Positions 40,309-54,400 of a DNA stretch of 64,000 bases are shown here, piece after piece (the first letter of the stretch is position 1; each line of letters starts with the position of its first letter). Position numbers and translations under genes: made by a program. Below the pieces are notes generated by a model that saw only the letters and a program-made list of their open reading frames with translations, was not told where the DNA came from and ran no database searches. The stretch comes from Siniperca chuatsi (lineage: Eukaryota > Chordata > Actinopteri > Centrarchiformes > Sinipercidae), in contig NC_058042.1 of assembly GCF_020085105.1 (NCBI RefSeq), positions 17,964,001 to 18,028,000 on the forward strand, read 5' to 3'.

Positions 40309-42215
40309 AAACATAGCCTTGTTAGGGCCAAACAAACATGGAGCTCAAACTCCAGCCATCACACAAAGCCCATAAGAAGTGGGTTCCCACACAGTAGGTA
40401 GCCTGCTGCCTCCATGTAATCATCCTGTCATTGAATTTGTTCTCACTGAACTAAATAATGGAGACCACTGCACAAGCACTGCAAAAGACTTTCTATGACA
40501 ACTGTCTCCCTCAGTCAGTCAGTAACAGAAGGCTTGAGTCAAGGCATCCACTTGGAATGTATAGATAGAAAAGTTTCTCAGGAGGCAGTCCCATGGTACA
40601 ATAATGGTACAAACCACTAGCTAAATCCATTATAAGAATGCGTTAGGTAAATATGTACATCATGTGTTTGCACGCTCAATGCTGCAGTGAAATGCACACA
40701 AGTTAAAAGGTGATACCACAGAATTTCAGTATTCAGAATGTATACCCTATGCCTCCCACTCAATTTGTGAACTTTCACTATCAGGCCTTATTTTCCTCAG
40801 ATGAATTTCCCCCTCTGAATTTGACAGAGGGAGAAATTATATTTCTACAGCATGAAACAGGTTCCCAACATTGTAACTGGAGTTGAAACTCAAGCTGTAT
40901 ATCTTGATTTCACAGATTTTGGGGTTTGGATTCAGGCTTGTGAAAAGGAATAGCACATGTTCACAAATATTAGTTGAACTTTCCCAGTTCAGAGGAATAT
41001 TACATGCAAAGTACTGAAATATGTGGTATTTCTTTTCAAAAGATTGGCTGCAGTGGAACTTCTACATCCAGAACCTAACAGAGGAGATCATGATGGTGCC
41101 TGCACGCACACTGCATCTCTTCAGAAGGCTGCCAGAGGAGAATGTGAGAAAGAAAAAAAGGGCCTTTCAGAACTACCATACACTCTAAACTGGCTGCCAT
41201 CTAATACAAATCTAATCTGCCAAAAGCTCCTTGGGTCTCACACAGAAACATCAGATTCTGACAAAATTCCTCAGTTAAAATCTGCAATGTTATTCTCAGT
41301 TTGACTTTCCCAAACGTAGTTTTTGTGAAATAGCAAAATCACAACATAAAAGACATTAAATGCCCCGAATTTGTAGCTTAACCATAATACGGCATAAAAG
41401 TTTTTCCAAATTGAAACTTGTTACATCAGCGATGCTCAGCAAATGAGACATGTGTACCACACCCCATTATACCAACATAGCACACATGTACTGTACATAC
41501 CATACACATGAAAACATACACACATTCACATTCAAACAGAGCAGAATACAACGCTGCCATACTCTGGTAAGGCAAATCTGAACAGGGCAAGCTGTGATGA
41601 GTATTGTTGCGTAGCTACAGTATCTGGCAGCTATCTGGCATTAATTAACCCTTAGGTACATAGTGTTTCGGAGGGGACACAAATAGTGTTACATTGATTT
41701 CCAACAGGCAATATTATGAGAAATACCTCTCAGCTTACAGAAAAAAATAAAACCTCTCCCAAAAGCTACCTTTTACACAGACACATAAATAAAATGTGAA
41801 TCTTGGCATCAACTTAAAAAACTCAACTGAAACCAAAAAAGTGGGTCTGTCTATATACGTTTTGTAAATATTGATACGTACAAAAAAGCTTATGAGCTGC
41901 AAAAATGAATGATTTTTTTTTTTTTAAAGAACACGGTGAGAGGGGGACATTTTGTTTCTTCAGATTATGTCTTTTGCTATAAAACATACCACCCCGAATA
42001 AATTTGAGCCCACATCACAAATATAGTGCACTGTGCAACTTGTAACAAAGTTTGGCCGACTCTATGAAAGATAAGGGGTAGTTGTTGTTGTAGTGTCCCT
42101 TCCTCTGATGTCCAGGTTCCACTGAGGATAGAGGATAGCAGGCACCAGTGGTTTGGGAAACAGCAAATCCTCTGTTAGTCTTGTCGCGCCTCTCCTCAAA
42201 CGTCTCCTAACTCTG
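40308..42215 (-). other. mindy2: MINDY2 3' UTR / convergent intergenic DNA
   Basis: Downstream of the MINDY2 stop. No coding gene is seen. On the minus strand I find neither AATAAA nor ATTAAA between 42215 and 40308. The first AATAAA in the minus direction is at 37726-37721, beyond the TA tract. Confidence 0.55.
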
Positions 42216-42404
42216 TTACAAAATAACACATTTGTCTTTATCCTTCGATTCTTTCTTGGCTTTGCGCTCCCCGCTAGAGGACTGTTTTCCCGGGCTGGGT
42301 GTGGCTCCGGCTGCTGCTGCCGTCCCAGTGCCGGCTGCTGCTCTGCCTGCTCCTGTACCTCCTCTGTCCGCCTCGTCTCCCTCGGCAGGCTCCTGCTGAC
42401 CCTG
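42216..42404 (-). CDS. mindy2: MINDY2 exon 9: variable tail and CaaX end
   Basis: The last coding exon, 62 codons plus TAA at 42218-42216. It is Gly/Ala/Glu-rich, then basic (GERKAKKESKDKDK) just before CVIL. A polybasic stretch next to a CaaX-like end, with Leu last, is the pattern recognised by geranylgeranyl transferase I. Lipidation is therefore predicted, not shown. Confidence 0.9.
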   Translation of the reverse strand, partial: QGQQEPAEGDEADRGGTGAGRAAAGTGTAAAAGATPSPGKQSSSGERKAKKESKDKDKCVIL

Positions 42405-45400
42405 CTGCACAACAGGACAGAAGAGCAAAAGAGAATAAAATATAAATTCATAGATATGTGTGTATTACAAGCAAAGTTATTTTTTGCTCTGAACTGGAAA
42501 AAAGTGATAATGCAAATATAAATATGGCACATTAGTTTACTTTGAGAAGTAAACTCAGTGTTTACGAAGAAATCTGGAAACCATTCAATCTTTATTTAAG
42601 ATATGGTGATGTTCTTCTCATGAATTGGGTCATGTTTGAATATAAATGTAATAGCATACCTTATAAGATATAACATAGCATTGTAAGAGGTGAAAGGCAG
42701 GCTCTGTTATTTATTTAGTTTTCACTTTTAGTTAATATTTTGTATACGTTGTTCACAATCCTTTTTTTAAATATACATTATTTAGGTGTATGTAAAAAGA
42801 GAAAACAGTAGGTAGAAAGTGAGGGAAACAGGAGGGAAGGGTTTTTGTTTTCTTCTTTTTTTGCCACATTCTGATTTGTATATGCTGTTCAAAAATATAT
42901 GATGGAAAAAGGCATGCATATTTGTTGGAAAAACTGATAGTAAAAAGATTCTAAAACAATAAAAACAGGACCAAAGAGAGAGCTCTGTCAGACAAGCTAA
43001 CATGACCCAAAAGCTTCTTTAAAAAAGTGCAACGCCACATTGGTTCTAATAATGTCATTTATAATCAATATACTGTATATCTCACATATCTGCAACAAGG
43101 AGGTGTAATGACTATCTTAAGCGCCTAAGCAGTTCCAGGGACAATGCCTGTGCCTTGACCTCACAGTGAAGGGTGGCAGCTTTACAAGAAAAAAAGAATA
43201 CTACTGTCCTTTTTCATCCTCAGTTCCTCCTTTAGAGTTCAGACTCTCGGATGCAGACATCCATCTGTTTCCAGGAGGCAACATCTTCTCTCCATGCAAC
43301 ATTAAATGCCCCAGATTTGTTCAAAGTCTTACTCCTCCTCCCTCTCCCACCTGCTTCTATCTTCCTCAACCCCTCCCTCCCCACCTGTGCCTGTGCTGCT
43401 GCTGCTGCTGCAGCCGCTGCCTGCTCCTGCTCTTGCTCCTGGTAGTACTGGGAGGCTCGTCGGTCCTCCTCCTCCTGAAGCTTTTTGGCCAGCTCCAGGT
43501 CACTGATGCCCTCGGGGAGTTGCTCCCACTGTAGGTCCTGGCTTTGCTGCTCTTGCTGCAGTGACAGCGCCATCAGATAGTCCTGACACACATGAGCATG
43601 CACAAAGAGAGAGAAAGACTTGATGACTTATGAGCAAAGCTGTCAATGTGATGCTTAAGTGTATACGCTGTGCTCTGCTTATGCAGCAGCTGAACTTGGT
43701 CATTCCTCAGCCTATACTGCACACAGACCAATCCACATACAAGCACAGCCGCAATCCACAACCACAGTTCCTTACTTCTTAACTGAGCCATTTGTGCCTG
43801 TCATTAATTTTCATTTGTTGTACTACCCTCATTATACCTTTTGTAGTAATTAGTTGTGGTACAGTTAACAAAACTTTTTATGCTGGTGTTATCCATTGTA
43901 TTATATTATCTTCTATTATGTTATGTACTTATGTATTTGAAAGACCTAATTTCCCCTCTGGGATCATTACAAGTTTTCTCCAATGTAACTGAACTGATTA
44001 TGAGTGCAGAAAATTGCCTGAACAGATTTTTCTTGTAGATAAGGAGGGCTGGGCCTGAGTAAGCAAGGAGAATAAAAAGTAATAGCCCCCATGCTCTTGT
44101 CTAGTCTGTGTGTGTGTGGGAGCAAGGCAGACAGTTTATCAGCGAGCTCTGTGTCTAGACCACTCTGGCCAACCAATGAGAAGACAGCTGTGAAACCAGT
44201 AAAAATGGCTGGGCGACATAAAGCCAATGCATTAGGGGCCAGTGTGGAGACAGTGTGGTACAGCAAAGCATGGATGAGAACGAAGGGGGGCGCCATGCAT
44301 CCTGCCATGTGCTTTTCAGGCTGTCGTGTGTGTGGGGAGCTATAACACATCTATTATTTAGGAACTTCCCTTATTTTCCTTTTTGTTTTTTAGCCTGGGA
44401 TGATGCACAGTTGATTTTTTAATGGTGTTTCCAGGGATTTGATGTCATGTGTTTGGTTTCTTTTTGTCTCTCCTTTCCTCCAGTGTTTCTCTAATTTCTT
44501 TAAAGTAACTTAAAATCAGGTTGCCTGAGGAAGGTACAGTGAAGACCAGTATGACTTCTGGCTTTTGTGGTACACTGATGGTGTGAAAAGCACATCATGA
44601 TTAAGCACATCATGGTTTTGGAGTGGATAATTGCTGGTTCTGCTAGTCTTGCCTGCATCAGTGCTCAGACCTGGTCTATCTGATCCTGCTGGCCTCTGTA
44701 CACAGTCTCTGGGTCAGACGGAGGCCGCAACCGGAACTCGGAATCACAGAAATTGCCGTCTCCGTCAACATTGTGCAGACTCTCCCAGACGACCTTCTCC
44801 TCTGTCAGGAAACCTTGGTCTGTAACCAGGAGGTACAGCTGGCCCTAAGAAACAACCACATACACATTACATACACACATCTTCTCAGTGTCACACTATA
44901 TACAGAAGTACATGACCGCATGGTTTCTACTGTTAGTACACAGTCTGTGTATGGTTGTTTATCATGTGTGATTGTATGTGCATGTCCATGTAAAAGTCTG
45001 CAGCTGAGTACGTAGGCTGTCATGATGCCTTGTCTGAGGGTTGTAGGTGATACATGCAGCTTTGCTTACATTGGCAACCACAGAGTACTATTCAAAATGA
45101 AATTAAGCAGGCTCCACTTCCCCTCCTGTAGATAACAGGAAAGGTCTGTCAGAGCTGCAGTGATATGGCGAGCCAGCTGTGGGCAGGGGTTGTTAGAGAT
45201 GAGATGCAGACGTGTGTGTGTGTACTAAACGGGACCTCTTAGAGGCACATCGTGATTGGTCTAATATCGTACATCTGTCACACATAAACACGTAGCTTTT
45301 ATCAGTTTGAAGAACATGTTGTGGAGGGTCTGTGTAGTTGACACTTTGGGAAAATACTGAGGAGCTTTAGCGGAAATTTGCTAACAAGTAGATGATCACT

Positions 45401-48400
45401 TTATAACTAGTTATTTTTCTTAACCTACTGCAAATAATAATTACAAATGTTGCCTATAGCCCACAGAGAAGCATTTAATTAAAGCAAGTTTATTATGTTT
45501 ACCTCATAGACAAAACATAGAGAAATCTGTTAAGGATTACAAAGGTAGTTTTATCTGTATGAACATTAGCAATGAAACGGAAAGAAATCTACCTTCATGC
45601 GGTGGAGGCTTCTGTCAAAACACCCTTTAAAATATTACATACAAAATACAGTAATTGCCCTAAAAGTTAAAGGGCTTCAAATTGCCTGTCACTGACTGAA
45701 GGGACAGTTCATTAACACATCCTGACCTATTTAAGTTGCTGCAATTTCTAAAGTAAGCTCCACGCATGACTCTCAATCTAACTCAAGCAAATAATGGCAA
45801 CAGTTACAGTGAAGGTGTTGTCAGTACATCCTTTTTAGTGTTTACCTTGTATTTGATCATGGTGCTGAAGTGGTTATTCCTGAAAAAGACACAGAGCTCT
45901 CCCTCCTGTACGGTGGATGTGAGCTCACATAAGCCATGGTACGTCAGCTGGGTGGCTGTGCTGCTCAGAAACTGCTCTGCCACGATGCCTAGGCCAAGAG
46001 AAGGGGGAGGAAAAAACATACAGGAAAACAAAGACGGAGAGATTGAATTTGTGATTGATCAGTGAATGCAGAACCATGGACCCATGATGAGTCTTACTTG
46101 AACATTTTATTGTATCTTTGTTTATGCTTTTAGCCCATGTATTTTGCAGAATATACAGACAGATTTAAAACTGACTTGAAAATTGAGTGATATTATGACC
46201 ATGTTAATTATGATGCTTTTATTTTGATAAGCTTCACCTGTCACTTAATAATCAATTATTTAGCTTAGGAAAGTGCAAGCATAACTTTCATTTGTTACTT
46301 GTAAATTAACTCTTTTTGATTTACAAATATTTTCATCGTTAGACCACAGACCACTGGATGAGTCATCCGCACTACAATCAACAACCAAGTGACTCCTTAC
46401 TCATTCATGAACATAGGTCACTATTTGGAAAGCATGTTGGAAACCTGCTGTAATGTCTGCAGCAGCTATTTGAACCTTCTGACTCTGTGCTCCTGGAACA
46501 GGTCACAGTTACTATAGTGAACCCAATATACGCTAAGAGGCAGATCGTGAGAGACATCTGTAAGAACAGCCACAAAATCAGTGTGATACTCAAACAGACA
46601 GAGAGGCAGTCAACCCTAGAATGAGCTACAACTTTTAAAGAAAAGAAAGCTAACTATTGAATACTTATTATTAAATATTTAAGCAAATTAAAGCATGTCA
46701 ACAAAAATCAAGAGATGTTGAGATGTTTAGTTTTCTTGCAAATTCATCTCTTTAAGCAGTGATGGGTAGCATCAGCATCAAACCACTTAAATCAACTCCT
46801 AAATGAATTTCTAGGCTACAAATGCAGAAATACAATAGAAAGGAGTGAATCTCCCATAACAATATCATCATCGACCGAGGCCTTGACTCAGCTGACAACT
46901 ACTCAGGAAGCTCAGTGTTGAATGAGCAAATATTTTTAGTGGAGAAGTTACTGACAGCTGGTAAGAAGACTGTGAGCTGTGTGGAAGTAGGTCATTTGAT
47001 GAGTAGCCACATGTATGTCCTGGTTTTATTTGAACTCGGTCTGTGGTTTTGTACAGAACGTGTTTGCACTGGAAAGCCCTGTGAACACATCTTATGTAAT
47101 GAATGTGCCACGGAATTAATGTTGTACTTGTGCCGCTAGATATGAAACAAAGAAGACGGTGGTGGTCAACTTCAACATGTAAACATAAAATTGAAAAAAA
47201 AGGAACGACTTTTGTTTCTTTTTCTCCAGCTCCAAGTCCGAAGAACGTAAGAAGAGATCAGGGAGGAGACAGGAGTGGAGTCAGGCAGGTCAGAAAGTAG
47301 AGAGAGTGAAGAGAAGGCACTCACCTTCCCCTGCCAGCTCGCTGTTGTCTGACTGTTTGCAGGATATTATCTTCTCTACCAGCTGGTTGTAGCTGCAGTT
47401 GCCCACTGCTTTGACAATGTCATGCATCTGCAAACAAAGATAAAAAATGTGGGAAAGAACATTCACCAAGCTTTGCTGCTGTTTTACTAAAAGCCGCAGT
47501 AGATTTATAAAAATTGTGTAATAGAGAGAACAATTCTGGTGATAAGGGGTTCATACCGAAACTACTATCGCTGTGTAAGCTTGATTCCTTTTTGGTACTG
47601 ACCGCTGGTACATTTACCCGTTAATTATCTTTATTTAGGGTGGTGTGAACGCTGTCATTTGAACACCTAAAAAGGAGGTGATTTGCTTCCAAGAGAACTC
47701 TGGAGCTGTTAGTTTGTGGTGGGAATGCAAACCGGACCAACCACAGGATTGTGTAGTAGTAATTATTAGTATGAATTTAAAAGCTAAACTACTATTAACA
47801 CATCTGCTGATTGTGGGAACTGTGAAGGAAGTGCTCTCCCGTATAATCATCCAAAATCATTTGGTAACCATGATAACATGTATGCTTGCAGTTAAGTGGG
47901 CAAAATGTAGGGACTATTTTACAGCACCTACTGTATCCAGCTCATATGGTACAAGACGCCAATCATGGCTAATAATGTTCATAACCACCTATTTATTCTG
48001 GAGCTCTTTGTGACACTGGAGAAAATAAGGTGCAATAGAGTTCAGTAAAGCTCAGTCACCAGAATAAACTGTGCTTTGGCTTTTTCCCTGTGGGTTCATG
48101 TAGCACTGATGATGCTGGATGACAGTCACCAAACCTTTCTAAGAAAGAGTTACCTGTCAGTGCATATGCCTTCATGATTACACCTCTTGGTTTGTTTGTA
48201 ATAAGTTAGGGTTAATATGAAACAGACAAAAAACTAGAGGGCAACAATGAACTGAACTACGGGTGTTAAAGCGACCTCAGACAAAGGCAAGAACTGGCAG
48301 TTAGAGTATTTCATAATTCGTAGTGAATTCGAAAGAGATGTGTTGTGGACGAACAGTAGGACAATAAAACAAGTTGGTTTCAGGGAAGTAAAGACGAACA

Positions 48401-51400
48401 GCAGTGATGAGTAGGGTTCATCTCACCTGGGGGTCAACCAGCCAGCCGTGGTAGAGAGGGATGTCCAGCAAATCAAACACAATGCATTCTGGGGTGTACT
48501 CGAAGACTCGCACCCCTGTGAACTTCACGTTCACATCCAGACCTGTCTGCAGCTTGTGCAACACTGCCATGGCATCACTCATGTTCTAGGAGACAAGGAG
48601 AACAACGGGTCAGATTTTTGTTAAAAACTGTGTGATAACAATGGAACAGTTGTAAACATTATACAGACCCAAAAGCTGTGTCAAATCCAGCTGTTTTCAT
48701 GTTCTGTAAGCTGTCGTTATCTCTTACATTATTCCTGGTTGTCTGCACACAGTCAGCATAGCTCGAGCTATCAGGGATTGATTGAACTCCCATTTATTCC
48801 TGTACAATACAAAAACTGCCTCCATACACTCTTTGGTTTTGTTAAATATTTCTGCTTTATAGTTACTTCACTGTGACTAAGTTGAGTGTTTTCATGTTTA
48901 CTGCACTTACTGGGTTTTGCTCTGCTTATTGTCAATCAACGTACAACCACACGAAGATCTCTGGAAATCTCTGCCAGGAAACCATTTGATATTACATTTC
49001 CGTGTAAGCTCTCAGGCTCATCATTGTGAGACATGATATTTCCCTTTGATAATATTACCAAGAGGTGGACAAAATATCAGGAACACTTGACAATTTAATG
49101 CAATCCAATAGCCCTGCAATAAGCCCTACCTTTGTTTGATTTTTGGGGCATTTTTGCCTTTATTTTTGATAGTGGACAGTTGAGACATGACAGGAAATGA
49201 GGGGGGAGAAAGAGGAGAGATGACATGCAACAAAATGGTAATTAATTAAGGCTTCAGCGGCAAAATAAGTGATGTAAATATTGTGTGAGCACCTGGCTCT
49301 TTCCGTAAATGTGCAGTCATGTCCGAATGTAGCCATAAGGAACATTAACATAACATTAACATATCACTTTGACAGACAGATGAAGCCAGCATTGTATTCA
49401 ATGTCTGAAAAGGGCTAAAGAACCTCAGCAGGACTCAAACAGGGGACGCTGTAACTACATGGTCAGCAACCCTTAGCCCACCAGGTCACCCCTAAAATGT
49501 TCAAATTTTCAGTACAGTCATGTCAGACAGATGATTCAAGTCTGTGGCCATTTTTAAGGGTGTAGTCTGTTAACTTAGATTGTATTATATTGTAAGTTGT
49601 TCCACAGAAATCAGTGCCCATTTTTAATACTTTCTCAAGGCTCAAACATTAAGGTGCAGAATTATTCCACATTGTAACAAACCACTACAGAGTTCATCCT
49701 ACAGCTGAGAACGAGATCTCACTTATTTCTCTAGCATAGGCCATAATTAGTTAAGATGATCAGTAGACCTTCCTAACAGAACAATTATAAATTCAGGTAA
49801 AAATGGATGAGTAACATTTTTTTTGTTAGGTTACAAAATGTCAACTTTAAATTACTTTAACTCTGTTAACTTGTCATGTATTTATGTCCAGATGATGGGA
49901 AATGACTCACTGTAGCAGAAGGTATGCATTGACGTCACTTTTTCACGATACCTCCCCCCCTCACTATGAACAGATTGAGCTGTGATACCAGGAGGAAAAC
50001 ACAAAAATCTTGAAAAAGCAAAGGCCATCAGAAACTACAATGCCCAACGCTATGTACCGGACAATCAGTGGTCTGTGGACACTGAAATGTAGACAGAAAT
50101 CAAGCTTGCTGATGTATATACAGTATGTAGCTTCACACCAGGGAAGTAACGTCACACAAAACAAAGCTGGAAGGCATAAAGATACATTTACTGAGTAAAA
50201 CCCAGAACACCCACAAACCCAGAACACAAAATGGTGTTTAAAAAAAAAGAAAGAGAGATGTTCTCGGTTTATTTCAGCAAAATAATCCTGGAAAGCCCTT
50301 GGAGACAGATCCCAGCAGCAGCCTGGTCAAAATGGCCGACAGCTTCGAATGATTTTCTGCTTCTGAATGGACATGTTTTAATGTTGTTATATGCTTCATC
50401 TAGAAAACTGTGTGCTTGCTTTGTTAATGTTACACAGACCCAGTATTGCTTCACCTTGCTTCACTCCTCTTTGGCCTTCAGCAGTCTGTAAGAACTTCTG
50501 CCTGAATTCTTTCTAAATCTGTGCAGCCAATTCCACACAGCTCTTTACCATCTTACCAGTGTTTTCTACGTGTTTTACACATATGAATGCATAGTGGCAG
50601 ACGCTGACTGTTGCAATTGTGATTTTTCTAAAACATTATACAATTCACAGAAATATCCTTCTTTGGGTTTTTCTTTTTTAAAGCAGATTTTATGCTTTAG
50701 TTTCATTAAAAGTTTCATTAAAATAAATCTACCACTTGGTTCCTGTGGGTTTTAATTGGATTTGTCTTCTCCGGTATTCTTGTGGCCCAAACAGAACTGA
50801 GAAAAGTACCACTCCATGCTGCTTGTTACACTGATAAGAAACCATCAGAACTTTGTTGTGAGGTAGTACAATCAGAACTAGCTAATATTCAACTGGACAT
50901 TAATTGTAAAGTTGGTGGTTTGATCTTCCGTTCACATGCTTCCAATGTGATAGTGACACAAAAACAGGATTTTTAGTTTATATCTAACATAGGTAATAAA
51001 GATCAGCACACTTTGCTTTGTCTGCTTTTGCACTTAGTGTTGGCTTTGCTTAGCAAATTAATTGATTCTGTTATTAATGTGCTTGCATACATATCATGAA
51101 TGTGCTTGCATACATGTTGCTGGCAGCACTGTTCTAAAAGTCAAATAATTTGAAGAGGAAAAGGTTTTAAAGGCTGCCAAAAACATAAATATGTAGAAAG
51201 AAATTCCTTTATTTCTGTTCAGTGTCTGAACAGTTAAAGAGAATCAACTATGACTACCATTCATCCTTTAATTATGAATGAGGATTTTATCAGCAGACCA
51301 ACCTTTTACTGCACTGTGTGAACATTAGAGCAAATACTTTACATACACATCACATCATATGTATGCCATATATGTCACATCTATGCACCCACACACCTAA

Positions 51401-54400
51401 TGAAACAGACTAATTCTTGCATTCAGCTTCAGAGCAAATGTTTCCCAGCTGGCTCTAAACCTCTGCTGCCATTTCACTCTGAGATCAAGATAAGCCTTGC
51501 AGCTGAGCCCTACAACTCTATTATGAGTGGGTAGTTGTAAGTAATTTCCATTTGATTTCAACTCTTTCACAATAAACTACTACAGATGGTAGAGATACAA
51601 GAAAAATTACCGGAAAGCAAAGTCAATTATTTTACACATACCAGAACAATAAACCTGAGTCTGCAAACTGCAGATTTATTTGCAGTTTACCGGCTTCGAA
51701 AGAGGGCTGGATGATAATTTGATTTCACTGTTTATCGACTTTCAGTTGTATCGTATTGTCATGATGTCATCATATTGTCTCATCATTTTAATTCTGTAGT
51801 CCAAAATAATGATCCCAAGTAAAATGTAAATAAAACCTTACAGAATGAGTTATAGAAGAGTTTATTTTATAAGTGTGAAGAGTTTTGTCTGGTGTAAACA
51901 GTTCATTGCACTACACAACACTTAGGTTATTTCATATGTTTTTCATACATTTGCCATATTGCGATATTGTCATCATTAACATACTCTGATTGATGTCATG
52001 ATGTTAATTTCAACTGCAGTGTATCGACCAGCTCGCTTTGACACGCTATTGGTCAAGTGGTCAAAAAAGCATCACTATTGTGAATGTGAATCCTTATTTA
52101 TATAAGTGAACTGTCTCAAAGGCTTCTAACTGAATCAACGTCTTTCATGTCCTGTGAGGAGTAAAATGACTGCAAATGTCATCAGCCGTTTTAAAATAAA
52201 TTCACAGTGCAGTGTGCAGACTCTATTTTTCAGTTCGCAGTAGAGATCCTGTACGTCCCATGAGCGGTGAGCTAGTCCAGCTTTGACGCTTTGTGCGGAG
52301 GGCTGAGGTGAAAAGCCTTCAGCTGGCTTATCAGAGTGTGTGGATTTGGACGCTTATGAGCAGCAGTGATGGCAGGATTAGCAGGGCTGTGTAATGGACC
52401 ACATCTCTTCACTTTAGGGCAGAGAGCTCCAACAGCAGATGAGCGCTTGGAGATCAGATGATTAACACTACATCACTCACATTCATCTCTGTTTGTGTTG
52501 GATGCATTTCCATAGTGTAACATTAGCACAGTACTCTGCTGAGGCTTTTCCATATTTTTACTTTCACTCTTCAGCGTAAGTGTCTAAGAGAAGGTCTCTC
52601 TGCTTCTCTCATTCTGTTGACTTTCACCCTAAATTTACCTAAAAACAAAATCTTGAGTAGATGTAATTTACTGGTAGTTGACAGGATATGTCATTACAGT
52701 GCCAAAATTAAGGATTTGGTTATCACAAAGCTTCCATTTCTTAACAGAGAGTCTCAGTTGATAATGCACGTATAGCAGTTAAAACATGCAGCAGAGAAAT
52801 CAATATACAAAAAAGCCTCACTCTATGAAAAATTCGATAAAAGAAAGTGGCCTTGCTTCTGAAAACTGGAGAATGAGCGGTTTTCCTTATGTTGCATTTG
52901 AGTTTAAAACCAAAACTTTTCTGCCAAGCAACACAATTGAACAATAGTTTTTGTTTGAGAAATAAATACTAAGGTTGATACTGTGATCACATTTTGTTTG
53001 TTTATTTAGGGGATGCAACTGTCATATGATATTTGTCATGTGCGTGCATGTTGATGCAAACTTTATGAGTCTGTCTGCATTCATGTCTATAAAACTCTAT
53101 AAAAAATATACACAGCAGATCTATGAACCCTAAAAAACAACATATTAATCACTGGGGGACAAAAGTAAACCACTAAATAATGCCATGACCTATCAGTGGG
53201 AGCTGTAAATAATCAACGGTTTACAAGACTGTAATGTCTCATAATGTGGGTCACACTTTTATGAATCTTGGCACACAGCAGCAGCTGTCACTACTCTACA
53301 TTTTTGTTGGATGTATCATCAAGCTAATCTTATGTTTCTAATGTTTGTCAGCCCTCATTTACATACATAAGGAGGACAGAACACCTCTCAATATAATGTA
53401 ATCCAATACAGCAACACCACTAACTACAGCCTAAAAATGAGTGCAGAGGTGAATCCACTCCTTTCTGAACATAAACTGAGTTTAAGCTTCAAGACACATT
53501 TCTTTGCATTGGAGCTATTGAAATGGATTTCATTAGGTTGCACATGTGTATCCAACTAACTGATAACCAATTCAACTCAATTCAATTTTATTTTTTTTAT
53601 ATAGTGCCAATTCACAACATAAGTTATTCATTGCACTTTCCTATAGAGCAGGTCTAGACCATACTCTTTATAATATTATTTATTATTATTTTTAACCCTG
53701 TGTATAGCTTAATCTCTGATCTTATAATTAGATGGATCCTGCTTGAAATAGCCTAAATCAGTGTCCAACACCACAACCTGCATGACTGATAGCACAGTCC
53801 CGTTATGTGCTTTTATGATTCCAAATTTAAAAACAAACCATTTGTCTCTGACATCACCATCAGCAATTTCTCATCATGTTTTCATCTCAGTTAATGTCTC
53901 TGCTTCCTCAATTAGAGATAGATTTATATTGAGAAGGCCTTTCATTTGATTACCAGGGTGTCTACCAAACACATATGTATGAAAAATCTGCATTAATTCA
54001 TCATCAAACAGGCTAGAGTTAAGATGCTTTTGGAACCCAAAAAGGGGATTTTATCTGCCATGCTCAGAACAAAAGAAAGGTTTAAGAAGCATTTGTGAAC
54101 AACGGCCATCACCGTGAATGACACCAAATGAAACCAAAAGTGGCTTCTTAAACATGACAACCCATTTCCTCCAGTCATCATGGATGAATTGCCTCATGAG
54201 AGTGCTGTTGAGCTGAGTCCACTGTGACAAAAGCAGAGCAAAACTACACTCTCACTTCCACAGCTCCTCCGAGTAAATATTTAACAATAGCTAAAGAGCA
54301 GCCGTGCAACTGCTATTTTAATCCTCATACACTCCGGTGACAGATGATGTTTTTTATGCTGAATTTATAAATAGAACTACTTCTGTTATGAACTCCTACA

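Larger units (their letters stand above)
42405..48426 (-). other. MINDY2 introns 4-8
   Basis: Five introns of 1.0-1.3 kb lie between exons 4 and 9 (47428-48426, 45989-47324, 44845-45845, 43583-44670, 42405-43384). I see no exon, repeat family or RNA gene in them. Confidence 0.5.

Noticed and set aside
41023..41304. 93-codon open frame downstream of MINDY2
   Set aside because: It lies on the opposite strand in presumed 3' UTR DNA and shows no protein-like features.
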